Shown: positions 6,377 to 13,801 of the stretch, in pieces
Layout: the number at the start of each line of letters is the position of its first letter
Numbering within the stretch: position 1 is the stretch's first letter
Source: Spongiibacteraceae bacterium
Lineage (GTDB): Bacteria > Pseudomonadota > Gammaproteobacteria > Pseudomonadales > PIVM01
DNA length: 15,330 nucleotides
Assembly (NCBI GenBank): GCA_030618505.1
Contig: JAUXDF010000031.1
Coordinates: 1-15,330, forward strand
Direction: 5' to 3'
Made by a program: the position numbers and the translations under genes
The notes under the pieces: generated by a model
What the model was told of the DNA's origin: nothing
The model's database searches: none
The model's input: the letters and a program-made list of their open reading frames with translations, nothing else

Positions 6377-8125
6377 ATGAAACAGCTCGGCATATTGGAT
6401 TCCGCATTTATTAACCTGGAGCAGGCAACCTCACCGCAACACATCGGTGGTTTTGGCATCTATGATCCATCGACTGCTCCCGGCGGCCAAGTGCGCTTTA
6501 AGGAGCTGTTAACCAGTTTTGAGAAGCGCTTGCGTAACATGCCGGTGTTTAAAACACGCCTCGTTGAGGTGCCTTTGGGTTTGGACAAGCCTTACTGGGT
6601 GAGAGATGAAGACTTTGATGTCGAATACCACCTGCAACATATAGCCTTGCCGCACCCGGGGGACTGGCGACAATTGTGCATAAAAATCGCTCGTCTGCAT
6701 TCTCGCCCCCTCGACATGAATAAACCCCTGTGGGAGTGTTTTATTATTGAAGGGCTGGATAATATTCCTGGTTTGCCTAAGGGAGCCTTTGCCATTTATA
6801 CCAAAATGCATCATTCACTGGTGGATGGAGCGGGCGGCCAATCCTTTATGACAGCTCTGCATGAGCTTGAGCCTAATCCGGTTCATTCAGAGCTAATACC
6901 GATTGAAGATGAAGAAATCTACAAACCATCCCGTCTCAGTTCATTAGGCTTGTTAGGTCGAGCTGCAATAAACAATGTAACCTCTACGGTTGAGTTAACT
7001 AAAGGGGCTGTTGGCTTGGCGCGAGACTTGGCGCGTACGGGCTGGAAAATCAAAAATGCGGAGTTGCCCGCCTATCCAATCAGCACGCCGAGAACACGCT
7101 TTGATCAGCCTGTTGGGCCTCACCGTGTATTTGATGCCGCGCTTATTAGCCTGGATGAAATAAAAACGGTTAGACGAGCCACTGGAACCACGGTTAACGA
7201 TGTTGCTGTAGCGATAATTTCAGGTGCTATGCGTATCTATCTGCAGCACCACAATGAACTGCCTGCTGAATCTTTGGCGGCATCTATGCCGGTGAATACC
7301 CGTGATCGCAAAGAAGTCACTGACGAAAATAACCAGGTCAGTGCCATAATGAGTGAGGTTCACACCAATATCGCAGACCCATTAGAGCGCCTGCAAGCCA
7401 TTGGCAGCAGTATGGATAGTGCGAAGCTGTTTATTGATACACCCTTGGCCGACCCGATGAAAATACCGGGTTTATTTAGTCCGATGTTTTCAAAAGCGAT
7501 GTCCAAGTGGTACGTGAAAAATAAAATCACAAGTAACCTGCCGATGGGTAGTTGTGGTGTTATCACCAATGTGATGGGCCCTCCATTCCCATTATTTTCT
7601 GCTGGTGCAAAACTGGTGCAATATTACTGTCTCGGTTTACTCACACCGGGTGGCGGTTTGTTTCATGCCGTGTTTAGTATGGATGGAACTGTATCAATAT
7701 CTGTTCTTGCTGATCGTGGCGCCATGCCTGATCCTGCTTTTTATAAGCAGTGTATAGTCGATTCCTTTGAAGAACTAAAAAATGCCGTTACAGCAAAGGA
7801 AAAAGCTGACAAAAGTCCAGGGGCTAAAAAAACCAAAACGCCCGTTAAGCGCAAGTCTGCAGCGAAGCGCAAAGCTGCCAGTGCGCCTGCTGAAGTGAAG
7901 GTTGCGAACAGCACAGCAAAAAAACCGGTAAAAAAGGTCACAAAAAAGACAGTGAAAAAGGCTGTATCTAAGCCGACGGTGAAATCCGCTGAAAAGACGG
8001 TTAGTCAACCAGCAGTTAAACCGGCTGAAAAGAGTGTTGAGGCAATCGCTGTGAAGTCGGAAAAAGAGACTGAAGAAAAAGCAGCACCGCTGCTGAAAAC
8101 AGTTGAAACACAGGTAGGTCAATAG
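6377..8125 (+). CDS. Wax ester synthase / diacylglycerol acyltransferase with a Lys/Ala/Pro-rich C-terminal tail
   Basis: The enzyme makes wax esters and/or triacylglycerol from acyl-CoA and fatty alcohol or diacylglycerol at the membrane/lipid-droplet surface. The N-terminus (MKQLGILDSAFINLE) is typical of bacterial WS/DGAT. The catalytic HHSLVDG motif is at 145-151, NDVAVA at 274-279, and the C-terminal domain has ITNVMGPPFPLFSAG. The core ends near residue 470, the normal family length. Beyond it is an extra ~110-residue tail, about a quarter lysine, with runs such as AKKTKTPVKRKSAAKRKAA and KKPVKKVTKKTVKK. It is predicted to be disordered and resembles histone H1, AlgP and the PhaM C-terminus. 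The last ~35 residues become more acidic (SEKETEEKAAP). The reading frame is continuous, so this is not a frameshift fusion. The tail function is inferred: DNA, polyphosphate or granule binding. Confidence 0.92.
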   Translation: MKQLGILDSAFINLEQATSPQHIGGFGIYDPSTAPGGQVRFKELLTSFEKRLRNMPVFKTRLVEVPLGLDKPYWVRDEDFDVEYHLQHIALPHPGDWRQLCIKIARLHSRPLDMNKPLWECFIIEGLDNIPGLPKGAFAIYTKMHHSLVDGAGGQSFMTALHELEPNPVHSELIPIEDEEIYKPSRLSSLGLLGRAAINNVTSTVELTKGAVGLARDLARTGWKIKNAELPAYPISTPRTRFDQPVGPHRVFDAALISLDEIKTVRRATGTTVNDVAVAIISGAMRIYLQHHNELPAESLAASMPVNTRDRKEVTDENNQVSAIMSEVHTNIADPLERLQAIGSSMDSAKLFIDTPLADPMKIPGLFSPMFSKAMSKWYVKNKITSNLPMGSCGVITNVMGPPFPLFSAGAKLVQYYCLGLLTPGGGLFHAVFSMDGTVSISVLADRGAMPDPAFYKQCIVDSFEELKNAVTAKEKADKSPGAKKTKTPVKRKSAAKRKAASAPAEVKVANSTAKKPVKKVTKKTVKKAVSKPTVKSAEKTVSQPAVKPAEKSVEAIAVKSEKETEEKAAPLLKTVETQVGQ

Positions 8126-8179
8126 ACTGGGACATATGGCTAATGCGTTTTAGTTGATGCGTATTAGCTCAGGCTTGAT

Positions 8180-8214
8180 CTGACAGCTATCCGTTTTAAT
8201 CCGGAGTCTGTCAG
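8180..8214 (+). terminator. Possible terminator hairpin after the WS/DGAT gene
   Basis: CTGACAG (8180-8186) pairs perfectly with CTGTCAG (8208-8214), with a TCCG/CGGA inner stem. A TTTAGGTTT stretch follows. It lies 55 bp after the stop at 8125. The T tract is weak, so terminator function is uncertain. Confidence 0.35.
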
Positions 8215-8292
8215 TTTAGGTTTGAGCTACATTACTCTCTATCCAAATCGATTTCACATCAAACAAAGCATATCCTGCAGATACCAGCTATA

Positions 8293-8320
8293 AATACCCC
8301 CAGCCCGAGCTGGAGGTATT
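8293..8320 (-). terminator. Terminator hairpin between convergent genes
   Basis: AATACC (8293-8298) pairs with GGTATT (8315-8320). After one mismatch, CCAGC (8300-8304) pairs with GCTGG (8309-8313) around a 4-nt loop. It begins 10 bp beyond the stop of the minus-strand Lys/Ala-rich gene and also lies downstream of the plus-strand WS/DGAT gene. On the plus strand a T-rich run follows, so it may work in both directions. Confidence 0.55.
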
Positions 8321-8330
8321 CGTTGGGAAT

Positions 8331-8627
8331 CTATTTCTTTTTACTTTTCTTGTTTTTTCGGGCTTGTTTTTTAGCCTTTTTGATAGCTGATTTTTTAGCC
8401 GCTTTCTTCTTGGCCGCCTTATTTGACTGGGCCTCATTTAATTCCCGGATTGCGCCTTTTAGTTGTTTTTTGGCATCCTGGGCAAATGCATCAGCAGTTT
8501 CGGCTTTGACGAGCGCTTTCTTTGCTTTGTCAGTAGCGCTCTTGGCTGTGGCAATAGCTTTTTTTAATTCCTTTTGACATTTTTCCTGCGCTTTTTTCAG
8601 TTTTACTAATCTTTTTTTCTCTTTCAT
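8331..8627 (-). CDS. Lys/Ala-rich basic protein, histone H1-like
   Basis: This is a 98-residue protein, about one third lysine, with alanine next. Residues 1-70 have a heptad-like pattern that suggests a helical coiled coil (KKLVKLKKAQ type, then ELNEAQSN). The last ~28 residues are nearly all Lys/Ala (KAAKKKAAKKSAIKKAKKQ and on). It has one cysteine (C17), no signal peptide and no membrane segment. Such composition occurs in bacterial H1-like nucleoid proteins and in granule-binding tails; no specific family can be named from composition alone. CAGGAG (8642-8637) precedes the ATG at 8627 by 9 nt. It lies 92 bp downstream of ppk2 on the same strand and is followed at once by a terminator, so it is probably the last gene of the ppk2 transcript. 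Binding to polyphosphate or DNA is inferred from charge and context. Confidence 0.8.
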   Translation of the reverse strand: MKEKKRLVKLKKAQEKCQKELKKAIATAKSATDKAKKALVKAETADAFAQDAKKQLKGAIRELNEAQSNKAAKKKAAKKSAIKKAKKQARKNKKSKKK

Positions 8628-8719
8628 ATTGTTAATCTCCTGATTTATGGGTGGTTGGATGTTTGTAAATTACCGCTTAACGGATATTTTTTTGTTGATA
8701 AGTATTAGTGAAATTTATC

Positions 8720-9616
8720 CTATTCATCACTTTCAATAATTTCCCTGGAGGTGCCAGCGATCAGAGGATTTGGTGGCACTACGACATCATGATCTTTTCC
8801 GGGATAATCCAGTTGATGCAGGAAATGGCGCATACAGTTGATACGTCCTCTTTTTTTGTCGTCAGAGCGGATGATGGTCCAAGGGGCGTCCTTAGTATCG
8901 GTATTAAACATCATGGCATCTTTGGCTTTACTGTAGTCTTTCCAACGAGCCAGTGACGCCATATCAACCGGGCTGAGTTTCCACTGTTTCAGGGGGTCGT
9001 TTTGACGTGATTTAAAGCGGCGGAATTGCTCTGTGCGACTGACGGAAAACCAGTATTTAAAAAGTATAATACCACTATTAGCCAGCATGCGTTCGAGATC
9101 AGGTGTTTGTCTGAGAAACTCCAAGTATTCCTCGTCGCTGCAAAAGTCCATAACACGTTCAACACCTGCGCGGTTGTACCAGGATCGATCGAATAAAATA
9201 ATTTCGCCTTTACTCGGTAGATGTTGAATGTAGCGCTGAAAATACCATTGGTTTCGCTCACGTGCATTAGGTTTTTCTAAGGCTACAACATGCGCACCAC
9301 GAGGGTTTAGGTGCTCCATAAAACGCTTTATGGTGCCTCCTTTTCCCGCAGCATCTCTGCCTTCAAAAATAATCACTATCCGCTGATTTGTATCTTTTAC
9401 CCAGCCCTGCATTTTAAGCAGTTCTATTTGTAGCTCATGTTTATGCTGCTCATATTCCAGAACATCCATTTTCTTTTTGTAGGGGTAAGCACCATCGGCA
9501 TTCCAGGGAATCTTTCCGTTCTTGGCATTAAGGTCGTAGATGACCTTGGCATGTTTTTTTTCGGTCTTTGATACGGGCGTGCTGGATTTTATATTCGTTA
9601 CATTTTTTCTATTCAC
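8720..9616 (-). CDS. ppk2: Polyphosphate kinase 2 (PPK2 family)
   Basis: The protein transfers phosphate between polyphosphate and nucleoside di- or triphosphates. It is a 298-residue single-domain PPK2: Walker A EGRDAAGKGG (85-94), Walker B IILFDRSWYNRAGVERVMDF (D143), then a lid-module region FRRFKSRQNDPLKQWKLSP, and YSKAKDAMMFNTDT. Length and motifs fit class I (NDP-phosphorylating) PPK2, but class assignment needs alignment. A ~50-residue polar, lysine-containing N-terminal extension precedes the usual start region (EYEQHKHELQIELLKMQGWVK). The start is a GTG at 9616 with only a distant AGGGG; a shorter protein from the internal Met50 would lose this extension but keep the catalytic domain. 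It lies between the CBS gene (130 bp upstream) and the Lys/Ala-rich gene, all on one strand. Confidence 0.93.
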   Translation of the reverse strand: MNRKNVTNIKSSTPVSKTEKKHAKVIYDLNAKNGKIPWNADGAYPYKKKMDVLEYEQHKHELQIELLKMQGWVKDTNQRIVIIFEGRDAAGKGGTIKRFMEHLNPRGAHVVALEKPNARERNQWYFQRYIQHLPSKGEIILFDRSWYNRAGVERVMDFCSDEEYLEFLRQTPDLERMLANSGIILFKYWFSVSRTEQFRRFKSRQNDPLKQWKLSPVDMASLARWKDYSKAKDAMMFNTDTKDAPWTIIRSDDKKRGRINCMRHFLHQLDYPGKDHDVVVPPNPLIAGTSREIIESDE

Positions 9617-9746
9617 AAGTTTTCTAAACCCCTAATTTGCAAAAAAAATCACCGCCTTCCGTCAACATATATTGAGTCTCGCAGCGAAAAAACAAGTCAC
9701 AAAAATAGTTACTTATCGTTAATTGCTAATGGTTGTATATGACAGG

Positions 9747-10166
9747 CTAATATTGATCGCTCAGGTAGCGAATAAGGTCTGTGCTGGTAATGATTCCTAC
9801 AAGGTTGTAGTCATCATCGGTCACGGGAAGTGAGTGGAATTTCCCTTCGGCGAGAATTTCTGCTGCGCTACGGATATTATCCTTATGATCAATTGTGGTG
9901 ATATCACCTGACATGACATCGCTTATTGAGAATTGCTGATCGATTATGGCGTCGATGGTGTGTTCTGTTGCACCACTAATAACCAGGTTTAAAGTCATCA
10001 TGTCAGTAAAACTTACCAGTCCCACCAGTTTTTTTCCATCAACAATTGGCACATGATGAATCGCCGAGTCACACATTAATCGGCGTACTTCACTTAATGA
10101 CTGACCAGTTTGAATGCTCTCCACATTGGCGGACATGATTTTAGTGATAGGATCATTCTTTCGCAT
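9747..10166 (-). CDS. CBS-domain pair protein
   Basis: The 139-residue protein consists almost entirely of two CBS motifs, at about 8-62 (IMSANVESIQTGQSLSEVRR, HHVPIVD, LVGLVSFTDMM) and 78-139 (VMSGDITTIDHKDN, FHSLPVTDDD, LVGIITSTDLIRYL). Stand-alone CBS pairs form a Bateman module that binds adenosine nucleotides and often senses energy state. Here no catalytic domain is attached, so it probably acts on a partner. AAGGAAG lies 7 nt before the ATG at 10166, a strong start. It is upstream of ppk2 on the same strand, which makes an energy-sensing link to polyphosphate metabolism plausible but unproven. It is divergent from the LysR gene. Confidence 0.88.
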   Translation of the reverse strand: MRKNDPITKIMSANVESIQTGQSLSEVRRLMCDSAIHHVPIVDGKKLVGLVSFTDMMTLNLVISGATEHTIDAIIDQQFSISDVMSGDITTIDHKDNIRSAAEILAEGKFHSLPVTDDDYNLVGIITSTDLIRYLSDQY

Positions 10167-10351
10167 TTAATAACTTCCTTTTTTCGACACGTTATCGTTG
10201 ATTAACTTTATGCTAGTGTAGTGCTTTTAGGCTGCCATTCTTAGCGCTACGCTCAATAGTAACCCTCGAAAGAAAGTAAGCCACACATCTACAGGCAGTC
10301 ACATACCCGCATTCTCTCACATACTTGATTTGAATTATGGCACTGATTGCT

Positions 10352-10379
10352 GGATAATTTAAATCATAATAAATTATCC
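10352..10379 (+). promoter_or_regulatory. Perfect 10-bp dyad upstream of lysR, candidate operator
   Basis: GGATAATTTA (10352-10361) and TAAATTATCC (10370-10379) form a perfect inverted repeat with an 8-bp spacer. It ends 25 bp before the LysR start codon. A third half-site-like AAATTATC occurs at 10393-10400. The arrangement fits an autoregulatory LysR binding site in the 238-bp divergent region shared with the CBS gene. The size and spacing are somewhat longer than the classical T-N11-A core. Confidence 0.55.
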
Positions 10380-10404
10380 TATTAATAAACAAAAATTATC
10401 TTAC

Positions 10405-11301
10405 ATGAATATCACTCAACTTAGACTTTTTCGAGATATAGCTCGAGAGCTTAGCTTTAAAAAAGTTGCACAGCAAAACCACATCACCCAACCTGCGGTG
10501 AGTGTTCATATAAAGAATCTTGAAGGTGAATTAGGCAAAAAGCTGTTTATTCGTACTCCTCACAATATTCAGCTAACACCTGAGGGAATAATAATCCTGG
10601 CCGATGTGAAGGAAATCCTGCGATTATGTGATGGCCTGAAGATCCGCTCCAGTTATAGTCAGGGGGTACTTGAGGGAAATATTCGTATTGCTACTATCCA
10701 CAGTATCGGTATGTACGAAATGGGCGATTTTCTTGCCTCTTTTATGAAAGCCTTCCCCAAGGTTCACATACACCTCGAATATCGGCGTTTTGATGATATT
10801 TACCGTTTGTTGCTGAAAGAAAAAGTTGACCTCGGTATCGTCGCCTTTCCGGAGAAGCGCACAAAAGTTGAAATTCTTCCCTATGGTGAGGACGAACTAG
10901 TGCTTATCGTTGCTAAAGGACATCATTTAAGTGGCAATAAATCGGTTCTTCTGGAGCAAATCGATGGCGAGCCCTTTATCGCCTTCGATGAAGGAATTCC
11001 AACCAGGGAGGCAACAGATCAGATCTTTAAAGAGAGAGGTATAAGTGTTGATTTACGCATGACTAACGATAATATTTATACAATTAAAAAAGCAGTTGAG
11101 GCAAATATTGGCGTGTCTATTGTGCCAGCCAATACCGTCAACGAAGAGATTCATCAGGGGACTATTAGCCGGCACAAAATCCGCAATGCCAACTTGTCTC
11201 GACCTCTTGCACTAATAAAGCTAAAGAAGACCAAGCTCAGCACACCTCTGGAGATATTTGTTGATAGATTGCTGGCATTTGGCGCTGGCGACAAGCAGTA
11301 G
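10405..11301 (+). CDS. LysR-family transcriptional regulator
   Basis: This 298-residue protein has the usual LTTR length. The N-terminal winged helix-turn-helix is MNITQLRLFRDIARELSFKKVAQQNHITQPAVSVHIKNLE, with the family signature around residues 18-60. A linker helix follows, then the periplasmic-binding-protein-like effector domain (~90-290, starting GNIRIATIHSIG). The effector cannot be predicted. No good Shine-Dalgarno precedes the ATG, but the protein start is canonical and no other start would preserve the HTH. It is divergent from the CBS-ppk2 run and converges on the ATP-grasp gene, with only 9 bp between the two stops. Its likely targets are itself and the CBS-ppk2 run, judged from the dyad position. 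Confidence 0.93.
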   Translation: MNITQLRLFRDIARELSFKKVAQQNHITQPAVSVHIKNLEGELGKKLFIRTPHNIQLTPEGIIILADVKEILRLCDGLKIRSSYSQGVLEGNIRIATIHSIGMYEMGDFLASFMKAFPKVHIHLEYRRFDDIYRLLLKEKVDLGIVAFPEKRTKVEILPYGEDELVLIVAKGHHLSGNKSVLLEQIDGEPFIAFDEGIPTREATDQIFKERGISVDLRMTNDNIYTIKKAVEANIGVSIVPANTVNEEIHQGTISRHKIRNANLSRPLALIKLKKTKLSTPLEIFVDRLLAFGAGDKQ

Positions 11302-11310
11302 TGAGTGTCG

Positions 11311-12249
11311 CTAAGAAAAGTTATCCAGAACAAATTGCAGGCGCTCTTTGGCGTCTCGTTCCACGGTTTGTGATTCAATGGCTTGCAGTCGGTGTTGTAA
11401 TCCCTGCTGATTGGCAATTTGAATGTTAAGTCCTGGACGTGCATTCAGCTCAAGCATCATCGGTCCGTGATGCTCATCAATGATAATATCGACGCCAAGA
11501 TAACCAAGGTGGCACATTTCATAACACCTTGCCGCAATATCAAGTATTGTCAGCCAGCCAGGAATTAGTGTTCCCGCAATTTCTTCACCGGTATCCGGGT
11601 GTTCGGTAATGGGCTCGTTAAACCAGACCCCGGTTTCTGTCATGCCGCTAAGCAGGTCAATTCCAGCGCCAATGGCTCCCTGGTGGAGGTTGGCCTTGCC
11701 ATTGGACTGCTGAGTTGGCAGGCGTAGCATGGCCTGAATAGGGTAGCCCTTAAGGACGATAATACGAATGTCTGGAACGCCGTTATAGCTGAAACGTTCA
11801 AATAGCGGCAATGATTTAACGCGATACTCAATGAGTACGGAATCACGATGGCCGCCTAAGCTAAATACCCCTGAAATAATATTGATGCAGTGATGCTCTA
11901 GCTCCTTCGCTGTTATCAATGTGCCATTGGCTTTACGAAATCGCCCATGTGCTCTTGCGGTAATAACAATAATGCCATCACCACCGGCACCATGGGTGGG
12001 TTTGATCACAAAATCGTTCAGGTTGTTGAGGATGTTTGCCAGTTCCCCCAGTTCGTACTCGTATTGGATATGTGCATAGAGCGGCGGGACTGAGACCCCG
12101 TGTGCTGTGGCAAGCTGTTTGGTTTTTATTTTGTCATCAACCAGCGGGTAGTATTTTCGCTGGTTGTATTTAAGAATGTAGTTAGCATTACGTTGATTGA
12201 TACCAACGACACCCTCTTGCTTGAGTTTCCTCCAGGCATTAATCAGCAT
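11311..12249 (-). CDS. RimK-related ATP-grasp ligase (alpha-L-glutamate ligase-like)
   Basis: The 312-residue ATP-grasp enzyme is of the RimK-related type that joins amino acids or peptides through acyl-phosphate intermediates. It shows the ATP-lysine region DFVIKPTHGAGGDGIIVI (K83), the LIEYRV/PDIRIIVLKG segment, GVDIII (D254) and the metal-binding MMLELNARPGLNIQIAN (E267, N269). It lacks the N-terminal domain of true RimK. The ATG at 12249 overlaps the last codons of the upstream 7TM gene by 11 bp (GATGCTGATTAA), so translation is coupled. It is the last gene of a three-gene operon with the 7TM protein and the protease. Similar triads are widespread in proteobacteria; the substrate is, as far as I know, undefined. 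Confidence 0.9.
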   Translation of the reverse strand: MLINAWRKLKQEGVVGINQRNANYILKYNQRKYYPLVDDKIKTKQLATAHGVSVPPLYAHIQYEYELGELANILNNLNDFVIKPTHGAGGDGIIVITARAHGRFRKANGTLITAKELEHHCINIISGVFSLGGHRDSVLIEYRVKSLPLFERFSYNGVPDIRIIVLKGYPIQAMLRLPTQQSNGKANLHQGAIGAGIDLLSGMTETGVWFNEPITEHPDTGEEIAGTLIPGWLTILDIAARCYEMCHLGYLGVDIIIDEHHGPMMLELNARPGLNIQIANQQGLQHRLQAIESQTVERDAKERLQFVLDNFS

Positions 12250-13783
12250 CCGCTTTTTCCTTGAGAAAAGCCCTGAATCTACTCAGCTCCGATAGTCGAT
12301 AGCCACTATAGCGGCCAATAACAATCATGGCTGCAATCACTATCAATAATATTCCCGGGAAGGTAAAGAGTACATAGCTGATGGTCTCGCTACTCATTAA
12401 TAGATAGGAGAGGGCGGCGGCGAGCAAACTGCCGGCACCGGCTGTGAGTGCTTCGTTTGCCCCACGTTCTTCCCACAGAATGGATATGCGCTCAATCGTC
12501 ATGGTGAGAATGACCATTGGAAATAGCGCAACCGATAAGCCTCGCTCTATGCCGATGTTATGACTAAAGAGGCTGATTAAGGTCATTATGATAACGACAA
12601 AGGTGAGCACAATGCCTAGTCTGGGCAGTAGCAGTAGTCGTAGATGCTCAAGGTAGGCTCTTACCACTAAGCCTAGTGCAGTGACGGTGGTAAAAAGAAA
12701 AATTCCCCAGCCTAATTGTGTTTCACGAAAAGCCAGGGCAATAAGCACCGGAGTAAAAGTGCCGAAAGTGCTAATGCCAACAAAGGTGCGTAAAACCAGA
12801 ATAACCAGTACACCCAGAGGTACGGTAAGCAGTATATGGTAGACATGCTGGGTTTGTACGGGCAGGTTGTAGAGCGAGAAGCGAGAATAAAGAGAGCCCT
12901 GTAATGACTCCTCTGTTTGTGCTAGCTGCAAAGTGCTGACTTCCTGGCTGCTGACACTAAAGGTGATATGGGTATTTCTGCCGCCTTTTACTTGAGCGAC
13001 TGAAGCTGTGCCGCGCCACCAGGGCAACATGTTTTTCGGTAAACCCAAAACGCCATTTTCAGGATTAAAATACAGCCTTCGATTGCCATCAAAGCAACGC
13101 ATCCAGACGGTAGGTTGTACGTTGCTGGCTTCATTTAGGGGCAGGGCATGAATCAGTTCTACCGGAATATGGGCGTTGGATAATAAGCGTGTCGCTACCA
13201 CTGCCTTGTGAAGTGCTGAGTGATCGCCATCAAGCAATAGCTGGGCGTTATGATTATCCTGTTGGTTTAGTCGTTTAACGGTTTCCGATACAAAGGTTTC
13301 AATATCGGCTGACTGTTTTCTGATCGGCTCAATCAACGATTCGGCGGCTAATTTTTCAAGCGGGTTGGTAAATATAAATTTTTCAGCATAGGTTTCATCG
13401 CTTGGGGTCTTAGTCTCGTAGCTTGAGTTTTTGTGTATGGTTGTTCGATAGTAAAGGGATTGGAAGCCCTCCGGGCGACGAATGGACCAGGCTACCTGGC
13501 GGTTTTTATTGTTTTTGGTCACCATTGTGCCGTAGTTGTTGGAAATAAAGCGTTCATTGATGAGTGAGTAGCTTTCGTCATAATCTGGAATGTTGAGAGT
13601 AACTTTTGCTGGGCGCCCCTCTCTGGGTTCATAGGTGACATTAGTGTCTATGATCCAGATACGATCGGTGCTGTCAGGCGATAGGGGAATGTTAAGCACC
13701 ATCGTTTGATAGAGGCTGATTGCGAGCCCTGAAAGGGTAAGCAGTAGTGTGACTAAAAGTAGGTGGGTGCGGTGTGCTGGCAT
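12239..13783 (-). CDS. Inactive transglutaminase-like domain fused to seven membrane helices
   Basis: The 514-residue inner-membrane protein has an N-terminal anchor (~8-27, LLLVTLLLTLSGLAISLY), a long periplasmic region (~30-310) and about seven helices from VYHILLTVPLGVLVILVL onward. These include the conserved GTFTPVLIALAF and FPMVILTMTIER. In the transglutaminase-like part (LLLDGDHSALHKAVVATRLL, then IPVELIHAL) no cysteine occupies the catalytic position, and the only Cys is in MRCFDG. This matches the family known as inactive transglutaminase fused to 7TM. The start is the ATG at 13783 (MPAHRTHLLL), which fits the family; an upstream TTG at 13798 would lie 3 bp from the protease stop and cannot be excluded. 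It sits centrally in the triad operon, probably presenting or exporting the ligase product or binding a periplasmic peptide. Confidence 0.88.
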   Translation of the reverse strand: MPAHRTHLLLVTLLLTLSGLAISLYQTMVLNIPLSPDSTDRIWIIDTNVTYEPREGRPAKVTLNIPDYDESYSLINERFISNNYGTMVTKNNKNRQVAWSIRRPEGFQSLYYRTTIHKNSSYETKTPSDETYAEKFIFTNPLEKLAAESLIEPIRKQSADIETFVSETVKRLNQQDNHNAQLLLDGDHSALHKAVVATRLLSNAHIPVELIHALPLNEASNVQPTVWMRCFDGNRRLYFNPENGVLGLPKNMLPWWRGTASVAQVKGGRNTHITFSVSSQEVSTLQLAQTEESLQGSLYSRFSLYNLPVQTQHVYHILLTVPLGVLVILVLRTFVGISTFGTFTPVLIALAFRETQLGWGIFLFTTVTALGLVVRAYLEHLRLLLLPRLGIVLTFVVIIMTLISLFSHNIGIERGLSVALFPMVILTMTIERISILWEERGANEALTAGAGSLLAAALSYLLMSSETISYVLFTFPGILLIVIAAMIVIGRYSGYRLSELSRFRAFLKEKADAD

Positions 13784-13801
13784 AATATTATGGATCAATT
13801 A

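Noticed and set aside
7741..8122. Minus-strand Phe/Cys/Leu-rich reading frames over the WS/DGAT tail.
   Set aside because: They are antisense shadows of the lysine-rich tail; the plus-strand frame is continuous with a clear enzyme.
8323..8577. Plus-strand hydrophobic, Ala/Phe-rich reading frame of 84 codons.
   Set aside because: It is the antisense reading of the Lys/Ala-rich gene (AAA/AAG and GCN codons read backwards give Phe/Leu/Ala), and it lacks a ribosome site.
8672..8697. CCG...CGG hairpin followed by a T run between ppk2 and the Lys/Ala-rich gene.
   Set aside because: The stem is only 3-4 bp and the T run lies on the plus strand, opposite to transcription of both genes.
13784..13798. 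TTG start adding five residues to the 7TM protein.
   Set aside because: A weaker start with no clear Shine-Dalgarno; the ATG at 13783 gives the family-like N-terminus. It is noted as an alternative in the feature entry.
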